NCBI RefSeq assembly: GCF_026342435.1 | Contig: NZ_JAPEMT010000002.1 | Span: 930,001-994,000 of the forward strand | From: Streptomyces sp. NBC_00237 | Lineage (GTDB): Bacteria > Actinomycetota > Actinomycetes > Streptomycetales > Streptomycetaceae | Reading direction: 5' to 3' | Length of the DNA: 64,000 nucleotides | Shown: piece by piece, positions 57,311 through 64,000 of the stretch | How the letters are laid out: every line of letters begins with the position of its first letter | How positions within the stretch are numbered: the stretch's first letter is position 1 | Translations under genes and position numbers: made by a program | Notes under the pieces: generated by a model | Told to the model about the DNA's origin: nothing | Databases searched by the model: none | Seen by the model: the letters and a program-made list of their open reading frames with translations, nothing else

Positions 57311-58330
57311 GTGTCACAGATGACCGGCACCGGCCGGGACACCGACCCCCGCGCGGAGGACGCCGCGCGGGGCGGCGACCCGGTCCCGCCGAACGCGCGC
57401 GAGGCGCGGCGCGAGGCCCGCCGCCTGAAGAAGGACATGGGCACGGAGACGGGGTTGGTGCACCGCCGCTGGTGGACGCCGTATCTGTTCCTGCTGCCGG
57501 GGCTCGCCATGGTGGTGCTGTTCAGCCTCTGGCCGTTCCTCAACACCGTGATCCTGTCACTGACGGATGCTCAGATCCTGCGCGGCGGCGGGTTCGTGGG
57601 GTTCGACAACTACGTGCGGGCGGTCGGGGACGACACCTTCTGGCTGGCGCTGTTCAACAGCGTGCTGTACACGGTCGTGGTGGTGCCGTGCCTGGTGTTC
57701 CTGCCGCTGGCGCTGGCGGTCCTCGTACAGAAGAAGATTCCCGGGATCGGCTTCTTCCGGTCGGCCTTCTACACGCCGGTGATCGCGTCGGCGGTGGTGG
57801 TCGGGCTGATGTGGCAGTGGATCCTGCGCAGCGACGGTCTGGTCAACACGGTCTTCGAGAAGCTGAGTGTCATCAGCGAGCCGATTCCGTTCCTGACGGA
57901 CTCCACGATGCTGCTGGTCTCGGCGATGATCGTGACCGTGTGGAAGGGCCTCGGCTACTACATGGTCTTCTACCTGGCCGCGCTGGGCAACGTACCGACC
58001 TCGCTGTACGAGGCTGCGGCGATCGACGGGGCGGGGCCCGTGCGCCGGTTCTTCTCGATCACCGTGCCGACGGTGAAGCCGATGATGCTGCTGGTGGGGA
58101 CGCTGTCGGCGATCTCCGCGCTGCGGGTGTTCACCGAGATCTACATCCTCGGCGGCGAGAGCGGCGGGCCGGGCGGCGACTCCCGGACGCTGCCGTTCCT
58201 GATCCGTCAGGTGGGGCTCGGCTTCGCCGGTGAGACGGGGTACGCGGCGGCCATTTCGATTCTGCTGTTCCTGCTGACGCTGGTGTTCAGCGTGCTGGGG
58301 CATCGGCTGTCCAAGGGGGACGAGAGTTGA
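57311..58330 (+). CDS. glycan ABC transporter permease (MalF type)
   Basis: A 339-residue permease with a long charged N-terminal tail (residues 1-53, PPNAREARREARRLKKDMG) and six helices beginning PYLFLLPGLAMVVLFSLWPFLNTVI. The EAA loop is PTSLYEAAAIDGAGPVRRFFSITVPTVKPMMLLVG. GTG start at 57311; an ATG at 57320 is three codons in. The following gene starts inside its last codons. Confidence 0.9.
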   Translation: MSQMTGTGRDTDPRAEDAARGGDPVPPNAREARREARRLKKDMGTETGLVHRRWWTPYLFLLPGLAMVVLFSLWPFLNTVILSLTDAQILRGGGFVGFDNYVRAVGDDTFWLALFNSVLYTVVVVPCLVFLPLALAVLVQKKIPGIGFFRSAFYTPVIASAVVVGLMWQWILRSDGLVNTVFEKLSVISEPIPFLTDSTMLLVSAMIVTVWKGLGYYMVFYLAALGNVPTSLYEAAAIDGAGPVRRFFSITVPTVKPMMLLVGTLSAISALRVFTEIYILGGESGGPGGDSRTLPFLIRQVGLGFAGETGYAAAISILLFLLTLVFSVLGHRLSKGDES

Positions 58331-59265
58331 GTACGACAGCCCCGGTCGCTGACGAGGCCGCCGCCGCGAAGGCCGCCGCCCGCGAGGCCGCCGCCCGCGA
58401 GGCCGCTGCCCGCAAGGCCGCCGCCGGGAAACCGAGGAAGTACAGCAGGCGGGTGCTCGTCGGGCTGTCCGGACGGTATCTCACGCTGTGTCTGATGCTG
58501 GTGGTGCTGGTCGGGCCGATCGTCTGGCAGTTCCTGACCTCGCTGAAGGGGCGCGGCGAGAACGTCTACGAGGGGGTGCTGCCCAGCGATCCGACGCTCG
58601 ACAACTACGCGCGGGTCGCCGAAGCCTTCCCGTTGTTCCAGTACGTCGGGAACACGCTGATCGTCGCCGCGCTGGCCATCACCTCGAACTGCCTCTTCGC
58701 GGCGATGGGCGGGTACGCGCTGTCGCGGGCCGGGTGGCGGGGGCGCAAGACGGTGTTCACGGTGCTGATCGCGACGCTGATGTTCCCGTTCGAGTCCGTG
58801 ATGATCTCGATGTTCCTGACGGTGCGTGAGATGGGGTTGGTGGACACGCTGGTGGGCGTTTGGCTGCCCGGCGCTGTGTCCGTGCTGAATCTGATGATCA
58901 TGCGGGCTGCCTTCCTCGCCGTGCCGAAGGAGGTGGAGGAGGCGGCGGTGCTGGACGGGGCCAATGAGTGGCAGCGGTTCCGGCGGGTGTTCGTGCCGAG
59001 CGCCAAGGGGGCGTTGGCCGTTGTCTGCATCACGAGCTTCATGGGGGCGTGGGACGACTTCCTGTGGCCGTTGATCGTGCTGACGAACAGCGACAACTAC
59101 ACGTTGCAGTTGGGGTTGAAGACGCTCGCGGGTGCCACGACCGTCAATGACCAGCGGTTGATCGCGGCGGGGGCGATGGCGGCGCTGCTGCCGATGCTGC
59201 TGCTGTTCTTCGCGCTCCAGAGGTACTTCTTCAGAGGGGTCGGGGAAGGGGCGATCAAAACCTGA
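58327..59265 (+). CDS. glycan ABC transporter permease (MalG type)
   Basis: A 312-residue permease. TTG start at 58327 overlaps the upstream stop (TTGA) and follows AAGGGGGA. The N-terminal ~40 residues are an Ala/Arg/Glu/Lys repeat (AAREAAAREAAARKAAAGK), probably helical and cytoplasmic. The EAA loop is VPKEVEEAAVLDGANEWQRFRRVFVPSAKGALAVVCITSFMGAWDDFLWPLI. Pairs with the preceding permease. Confidence 0.9.
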   Translation: MSTTAPVADEAAAAKAAAREAAAREAAARKAAAGKPRKYSRRVLVGLSGRYLTLCLMLVVLVGPIVWQFLTSLKGRGENVYEGVLPSDPTLDNYARVAEAFPLFQYVGNTLIVAALAITSNCLFAAMGGYALSRAGWRGRKTVFTVLIATLMFPFESVMISMFLTVREMGLVDTLVGVWLPGAVSVLNLMIMRAAFLAVPKEVEEAAVLDGANEWQRFRRVFVPSAKGALAVVCITSFMGAWDDFLWPLIVLTNSDNYTLQLGLKTLAGATTVNDQRLIAAGAMAALLPMLLLFFALQRYFFRGVGEGAIKT

Positions 59266-59328
59266 TCCTCGGCCCTGCCTGCGAACCGAACTGCGTTGTT
59301 CTGAGAGAGATTTGGGGATTCCTGCCGC

Positions 59329-60591
59329 ATGAACGCCGAACCTGCGCGCCCGCGCTTCGGGGCCAACTACACGCCGTCGGTGGGGTGGTTCCACCACTGG
59401 CTCGACTTCGAACTCGACGACGTGCGAAGGGACTTCGACTCGCTGGCCGCTCTGGGCCTCGATCACGTGCGGGCCTTCGCACTGTGGCCGGTCTTCCAGC
59501 CGAACCGGTCGATGATCCGCGGGCGGGCGGTCGAGCAGTTGGGGCAGCTGGTGGACGCGGCGGGTGAGCGGGGGCTCGACGTGGCGGTCGACGCGCTCCA
59601 GGGGCACCTGTCGAGTTTCGACTTCGTACCGTCGTGGCTGACGACGTGGCACCGGCGGAACATGTTCACGGACGTGGACGTGGTGGAGGCGGAGGCGCGG
59701 TATGTGGAGACGCTGGCGTCGGAGCTGGCGGGGAGGCCCAACTTCATGGGGATGACGCTCGGGAACGAGGTCAACCAGTTCTCGGACCGGCCGCATCCGG
59801 ATCCTGACCCCTGTACGTACGACCAGGCGGGACTGTGGCTGGAGCGGCTGCTCGCGGCGTGCGAGCGGGGGGCGCCGGGAAAGCTGCACACCCACTCGGA
59901 GTACGACGCGGTGTGGTTCCAGCCCGGGCATCCCTTCACGCCTGCGCATGCGGCGCGGTTGGGCGATGTGACGACGATCCACTCGTGGGTGTTCAACGGG
60001 ACGGCGCAGCGGCACGGGAGGGAGGGAGCGGCGACCGTTCACCTTGCTGAATATTTGATCGAGTTGTCGCGTGCGTGGGCGCCGGTGGGGCGGCCGGTGT
60101 GGTTGCAGGAGGTGGGTGCTCCGGCGCCGTTGATTCCGCCGGAGCACGCGGCGGAGTTCGTGACCGCGACGGTCGAGAACGCTCTTACCTGTGAGGATCT
60201 GTACGGGGTGACGTGGTGGTGTTCGCATGATGTCTCGCGGGAGTTGGCGGACTTTCCGGAGCTGGAGTACGGGCTGGGACTGCTCACGTCGGAGCGGGTC
60301 GTGAAGCCGCAGGGGAAGGCGCTGGCGGAGATGGCGGGGCGGGTGCGGGCCGGGTCCGCTCCGGGGGCTGTGCCCAGGGGCACGGCGTTGGTGCTGGACG
60401 TGGGGGATGCGGATACCGCACCGGGGCGGGGTACGTGCGCGCCGGGCGGGGACTTCTACGAGGCGTGGGCACGGTTGGCGTCGGACGGGGTGCGGGCGGG
60501 GGTGGTCCTGGCGGACCTGGCGTCGGATGTTGAGCACTTGGAGGGGCGGGGGATTAGGGAGGTGGTGAGGGTGGAGGAGGTGGGGGGTTGA
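59329..60591 (+). CDS. GH5-like beta-mannosidase/mannanase candidate
   Basis: A 420-residue (beta/alpha)8 glycoside hydrolase. RFGANYTPSVGWFHHWLDFELDDVRRDFDSLAALGLDHVRAFALWPVFQPN is the start of a clan GH-A barrel. The acid/base is Glu147 (TLGNEVNQF) and the nucleophile Glu261 (VWLQEVGAP). The overall pattern fits GH5 subfamily 18, whose characterised bifidobacterial member removes the beta-linked mannose from the N-glycan core Man-GlcNAc. No signal peptide, so it acts on imported sugar. The neighbours (GH38, ABC transporter, GH85 relic) support that reading. Subfamily call is from memory of motifs, not a search. Confidence 0.75.
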   Translation: MNAEPARPRFGANYTPSVGWFHHWLDFELDDVRRDFDSLAALGLDHVRAFALWPVFQPNRSMIRGRAVEQLGQLVDAAGERGLDVAVDALQGHLSSFDFVPSWLTTWHRRNMFTDVDVVEAEARYVETLASELAGRPNFMGMTLGNEVNQFSDRPHPDPDPCTYDQAGLWLERLLAACERGAPGKLHTHSEYDAVWFQPGHPFTPAHAARLGDVTTIHSWVFNGTAQRHGREGAATVHLAEYLIELSRAWAPVGRPVWLQEVGAPAPLIPPEHAAEFVTATVENALTCEDLYGVTWWCSHDVSRELADFPELEYGLGLLTSERVVKPQGKALAEMAGRVRAGSAPGAVPRGTALVLDVGDADTAPGRGTCAPGGDFYEAWARLASDGVRAGVVLADLASDVEHLEGRGIREVVRVEEVGG

Positions 60592-60652
60592 GGGGGATTC
60601 CTGGTGCAGGGAGTGGGGGCGGGGGCGGTCCGCGGGCGTTCTGCGGGCTGGG

Positions 60653-61428
60653 GAGTTCCGGGGGAGCCGGGTCGGCGAGACACCGTGGAATCATCTCGGG
60701 CTTCAGGACGTGCTGCCCTCCCGCCGCTGGACGATCCGCACGAAGGGCACCCGTCCACAGGCCGGGTTCGCCTTCGACGCGGCCTGGCACGGCGGAAGCA
60801 GCCTGCTGGTGTCCGGCGACCTCGCCGCGTCCGCTCCGGTCGAGCTGGATCTGTACCGTACGAGATTCCAAGTGAGAGATGCAGTGGTGACTTTGACGTA
60901 CCGTCATGTGACGGGGAGCGCCGAAGTCGAGGCCACCTTCAGCGACGGGTCCGGTGCGATCCACGTCCTCCCCCTCACCCCCGAGCGCACCGTCAACGGC
61001 TGGACCGTCGCCCGCGCCCACCTCCCCCGCACCGAGGTCCACTCCCTCGGCGTACGCCTCACCGGCAGCGGCCCGGTGTCGTGGCGGCTCGGTGCGCTGT
61101 CCGTGCGCGAGCACCGGGCGCCCCTCCCGCAGCCGCCCTCCCGGGTCCGGGTGACCGATCGCCGCGTCACCGCCCCCGGTGTCGCCGAACTGCGGCTGCG
61201 CTGGCGGCCGGTGGCCGGGGCGCGCCACTACGAGGTGCACCAGGTGCTCCCCGACGGTTCGCGGCGATTCCTCGGCGGCACGGCGTCGACCGCGTACTAC
61301 GTTCCGGCGGTGCACCGTGGCGCGCGGGGCCCGTCGCGTACCACTCTGGAGGTACGTGCGGTGAGCGCGCTGTACGCATCCTCCCGGCCCGCCCCCGTCA
61401 CCCTCGACTGGCCCTCCTCCTCATGGCC
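60653..61428 (+). pseudogene. C-terminal remnant of a GH85-type endo-beta-N-acetylglucosaminidase
   Basis: In the frame with codon starts at 60653, 60656 and so on, the sequence reads GEFRGSRVGETPWNHLGLQD, then VLPSRRWTIRTKGTRPQAGF and SSLLVSGDLAAS, and ends with an FN3-like module (VAELRLRWRPVAGARHYEVH, FLGGTASTAYYVPAVHR, LEVRAVSALYASS). This matches the region after the catalytic barrel of GH85 endoglycosidases. The barrel itself is missing and no start codon or ribosome site precedes it, so this is a 5'-truncated gene. The frame has no stop before the GH38 gene downstream. The stretch 60592-60652 is G-rich and unassigned. Confidence 0.65.
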
Positions 61429-61472
61429 CACGACTGAATCACGACCGAATCACGACCGAATCACGACTGACC
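61429..61472. repeat. 11-bp tandem repeat at the end of the GH85 remnant
   Basis: Four copies of CACGACYGAAT at 61429-61439, 61440-61450, 61451-61461 and 61462-61472 (last copy ends ACC). Because 11 is not a multiple of three, gain or loss of a unit changes the reading frame, which may explain why the upstream frame has lost its stop codon. Confidence 0.8.
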
Positions 61473-61552
61473 CTCGACTGTCCGTCGGCTGCCCGACGAC
61501 TGCCCGGCGACCGACCCTCGCCATCCCCCCGATCACGTACGGAGTACCCCTC

Positions 61553-64000
61553 ATGCACGACGACCGCAGCATCGTGGAACACCGCCTGAGGCGCGTGCTC
61601 CACGAGCGCATCCAGCCCGCCGTCCACTCGCTGTCCGTCCCGCTCACGATCGAGCGCTGGGAGGCTCCGGGCGAGCCGGTGCCCGTCGCGGAAGGGCTGG
61701 CCGCCGGGTACGGGCCCGCCGCCGCCGGGGAGCCGTGGGGTCCTGCCTGGGGCACCACCTGGTTCCGCGTGACCGGGCGCGTGCCCGCCGAGTGGGCCGG
61801 GAAGACCGTCGAGGCCGTCATCGACCTCGGCTTCGACCGGAACATGCCGGGCTTCCAGTGCGAGGGCCTCGTCTACCGGCCCGACGGGGAGGCCGTGAAG
61901 GCACTCAACCCGCGCAACGACTGGGTACGGATCGGCGGGGACCGGGTCGAGGGCGGCGAGGAGGTGCTGCTGTACGTGGAGGCGTCGTCGAACCCGATCC
62001 TGGTGGACCACGCTCCGACGTACGAGGGCGACCGACTGACGGCCCGTCAGGATCCGCTGTACCGCATCGAGCGGATGGACCTGACCGTCTTCGAGACCGA
62101 CGTCTGGGAGCTGGTGCAGGACTTGGAGGTGCTCGGTTCGCTGATGCACAACCTGCCCAAGGACGAGGCCCGCCGCTGGGACATCCTGCGCGCGATCGAG
62201 CGCTGTCTGGACGCCGTCGACCTCACCGACGTCGCCGGGTCGGCCGCCCGCGCCCGTACCGAACTGGCCGAGGTGCTGGCCTCCCCCGCCACCCGGTCCG
62301 CCCACCGGATCAGCGCGGTCGGGCACGCGCACATCGACTCGGCGTGGCTGTGGCCGCTGCGGGAGACGGTGCGGAAGGTGGCGCGCACCTCCTCGAACAT
62401 GGTCGCGCTCATGGACGACCACCCGGAGTTCGTGTTCGCGATGTCCCAGGCGCAGCAGCTCGCCTGGATCAAGGAGCATCGGCCTGAGGTGTTCGCGAAG
62501 GTCAAGAAGAAGATCGCGGACGGGCAGTTCGTGCCGGTGGGCGGCATGTGGGTGGAGTCGGACACCAACATGGTCGGCGGGGAGGCGATGGCCCGTCAGT
62601 TCCTTTACGGCAAGAAGTTCTTCATGGACGAGTTCGGGATCGAGACCAACGAGGTCTGGCTGCCGGACTCCTTCGGGTACACGGCGGCCATGCCGCAGCT
62701 CGTGAAGCTGTCCGGGTCGAAGTGGTTCCTGACGCAGAAGATCTCGTGGTCGCAGGTGAACAAGTTCCCGCACCACACCTTCTGGTGGGAGGGCATCGAC
62801 GGCACGCGTGTCTTCACGCACTTCCCGCCGGTCGACACGTACAACTCCGACCTGGGCGGCGAGCAGATGGCGCACGCGGCCCGCAACTACCGGGAGAAGG
62901 GGCGGGGTTCGCGTTCGCTGGCTCCGTTCGGCTGGGGGGACGGGGGTGGCGGGCCCACCCGCGAGATGCTGGCGCGGGCGGAACGGCTGCGGGACCTCGA
63001 AGGGTCCCCGAAGGTGACGGTCGAGAAGCCGTCGGCCTTCTTCGCCAAGGCGGAGGCCGAGTATCCGGACGCGCCGGTGTGGGCGGGCGAGCTCTACCTG
63101 GAGCTCCACCGGGGGACGTACACCTCCCAGGCCAAGACCAAGCAGGGCAACCGGCACAGCGAATCGCTGCTGCGGGAGGCCGAGTTGTGGGCGTCCACGG
63201 CGGCGGTGCGCGTACCCGGATACGCCTATCCCCAGGCGGACCTGGAGCGGATCTGGAAGACGGTGCTGCTGCACCAGTTCCACGACATCCTGCCGGGTTC
63301 GTCGATCGCCTGGGTGCACCGGGAGGCCCGGGAGACGTACGCACGGGTGCGGGCGGAGCTGGAGGCGATCACCCTCTCCGCGCAGACGGCCCTCGCCGGG
63401 GACGGCTCGACGCCGCTCGTCTTCAACTCGGCCCCGCACGAACGGAATGCGGTTCCCGCACTGGGAGCGACCGCCTCTCCCGTCCGTACGACGGAGCCCG
63501 TGACGGCCACCCCGAGTGACGGCGGCTTCGAGCTGGCCAACGGGCTGTTGCGCATCACCGTCGACGCGCGCGGACTGGTCACGTCCGCGTACGACGTCGA
63601 GGCGCGACGCGAGTCGGTCGCGCCGGGCCTGGCCGCGAACCTCCTCCAGGTCCACCCGGACTTCCCGAACATGTGGGACGCGTGGGACATCGACGAGTTC
63701 TACCGGCACAACGTCACGGACCTGACCGCCGTCGCGTCGCTCGAACTCGCTTCTTCGGATGCGGAGTTGGCGACAGTGTCGATCACCCGATCCTTCGGGG
63801 AGTCGACGATCGTCCAGCGGCTCACGCTCCGCTCGGGGGCGAAGGTCCTCGACATCGAGACGGACGTGGACTGGCACGAGACGGAGAAGTTCCTGAAGGC
63901 GTCGTTCCCGCTGGACGTGAAGGCGGACCGGTCGGCGGCGGAGACGCAGTTCGGGCACGTCTTCCGGGCCACGCACACCAACACCTCGTGGGAGGCGGCC
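61553..64000 (+). CDS. GH38 alpha-mannosidase, 3' end outside window
   Basis: The first 816 residues of a second GH38 enzyme, of the classical bacterial type. An N-terminal ~250-residue domain precedes the catalytic domain, which begins AVGHAHIDSAWLWPLRETVRK (zinc ligands His260 and Asp262). The nucleophile is Asp372 in EVWLPDSFGYTAAMPQLVK. LLHQFHDILPGSSIAWVH carries the distal zinc-ligand His/Asp pair. It should release terminal alpha-mannose from imported oligosaccharides. ATG at 61553 has GGAG eight bases upstream. The same frame is open upstream into the GH85 remnant. The two GH38 proteins in the locus differ widely and probably have different linkage preferences. Confidence 0.9.
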   Translation, partial: MHDDRSIVEHRLRRVLHERIQPAVHSLSVPLTIERWEAPGEPVPVAEGLAAGYGPAAAGEPWGPAWGTTWFRVTGRVPAEWAGKTVEAVIDLGFDRNMPGFQCEGLVYRPDGEAVKALNPRNDWVRIGGDRVEGGEEVLLYVEASSNPILVDHAPTYEGDRLTARQDPLYRIERMDLTVFETDVWELVQDLEVLGSLMHNLPKDEARRWDILRAIERCLDAVDLTDVAGSAARARTELAEVLASPATRSAHRISAVGHAHIDSAWLWPLRETVRKVARTSSNMVALMDDHPEFVFAMSQAQQLAWIKEHRPEVFAKVKKKIADGQFVPVGGMWVESDTNMVGGEAMARQFLYGKKFFMDEFGIETNEVWLPDSFGYTAAMPQLVKLSGSKWFLTQKISWSQVNKFPHHTFWWEGIDGTRVFTHFPPVDTYNSDLGGEQMAHAARNYREKGRGSRSLAPFGWGDGGGGPTREMLARAERLRDLEGSPKVTVEKPSAFFAKAEAEYPDAPVWAGELYLELHRGTYTSQAKTKQGNRHSESLLREAELWASTAAVRVPGYAYPQADLERIWKTVLLHQFHDILPGSSIAWVHREARETYARVRAELEAITLSAQTALAGDGSTPLVFNSAPHERNAVPALGATASPVRTTEPVTATPSDGGFELANGLLRITVDARGLVTSAYDVEARRESVAPGLAANLLQVHPDFPNMWDAWDIDEFYRHNVTDLTAVASLELASSDAELATVSITRSFGESTIVQRLTLRSGAKVLDIETDVDWHETEKFLKASFPLDVKADRSAAETQFGHVFRATHTNTSWEAA

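Noticed and set aside
60604..61437. A 277-residue open frame over the GH85 remnant
   Set aside because: Wrong frame: it is Arg/Pro rich and lacks similarity, while the neighbouring frame gives the GH85-like sequence.
1..64000. CRISPR array, tRNA or rRNA genes, intact transposon
   Set aside because: No regularly spaced repeat-spacer pattern, cloverleaf or rRNA-like sequence, and no intact transposase or terminal repeats were seen.

Overview
The window is a stretch of high-GC actinobacterial chromosome, almost certainly Streptomyces. Third codon positions are strongly G/C, GTG and TTG starts are common, gene pairs often overlap by ATGA or GTGA, and the families are typical of the genus: an SSI-type protease inhibitor, a CGNR regulator, a SAV2148-type HEPN protein, an FHA/DUF1707 protein, sugar ABC operons without their own ATPase, and the actinobacterial sulfur operon with a cysteine-rich leader peptide. 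No rRNA, tRNA, CRISPR array, intact insertion sequence or replication origin was seen.

Layout. 1-3.2 kb: a truncated matrixin-like metalloprotease, a CGNR regulator divergent from an MFS transporter across a perfect inverted repeat, and an unknown protein. 3.4-6 kb: dhbA-dhbC (2,3-dihydroxybenzoate branch of catechol siderophore synthesis) with two iron boxes, and on the other side of the boxes only a decayed reading frame. 6.1-14.4 kb: ordinary single genes (methyltransferase, phosphotransferase, epimerase-like protein, VOC protein, AraC regulators, orphan Trypco1 protein, YihY membrane protein, AidB-like dehydrogenase, GNAT). 14.7-24.5 kb: one long sulfur assimilation operon: leader peptide, sulfite reductase, small zinc-ribbon protein, cysH, cysC, cysD, cysN, two tiny coupled reading frames, a sulfonate-type ABC transporter and a sirohydrochlorin chelatase. 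24.5-27.2 kb: a ketopantoate reductase-like gene broken by an in-frame TGA, an AraC/GyrI regulator and a DUF1697 protein. 27.2-30.6 kb: an accessory patch with a tyrosine recombinase fossil, a 674-residue protein with a C-terminal beta-propeller of unknown function and a second frameshifted relic. 30.6-33.4 kb: secreted subtilase and OleD-like glycosyltransferase. 33.4-37.6 kb: a sugar ABC operon facing a small-molecule kinase. 37.6-39.8 kb: DEDD exonuclease and SAV2148-type HEPN protein. 40-50.1 kb: glgX, treY and treZ (glycogen to trehalose) interleaved with an MFS transporter, SSI inhibitor, FHA protein and GNAT. 50.2-64 kb: a LacI-controlled glycan locus.

The most interesting region is the last. 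A LacI regulator is translationally coupled to a 1478-residue GH38 alpha-mannosidase. Facing it is an ABC transporter (binding protein and two permeases), a GH5-type beta-mannosidase candidate, the C-terminal remnant of what looks like a GH85 endo-beta-N-acetylglucosaminidase, and a second GH38 alpha-mannosidase that runs off the window. Two near-identical 14-bp operator-like sites (CTMAACCGCWTTAG) lie in the divergent promoter. The gene set fits uptake and dismantling of high-mannose N-glycans, with the endoglycosidase apparently lost.

A recurrent oddity is a set of short tandem repeats, each of different unit length and sequence, at or just after gene 3' ends (15, 16, 17, 20, 27 and 30 bp units, and an 11-bp array at 61.4 kb).
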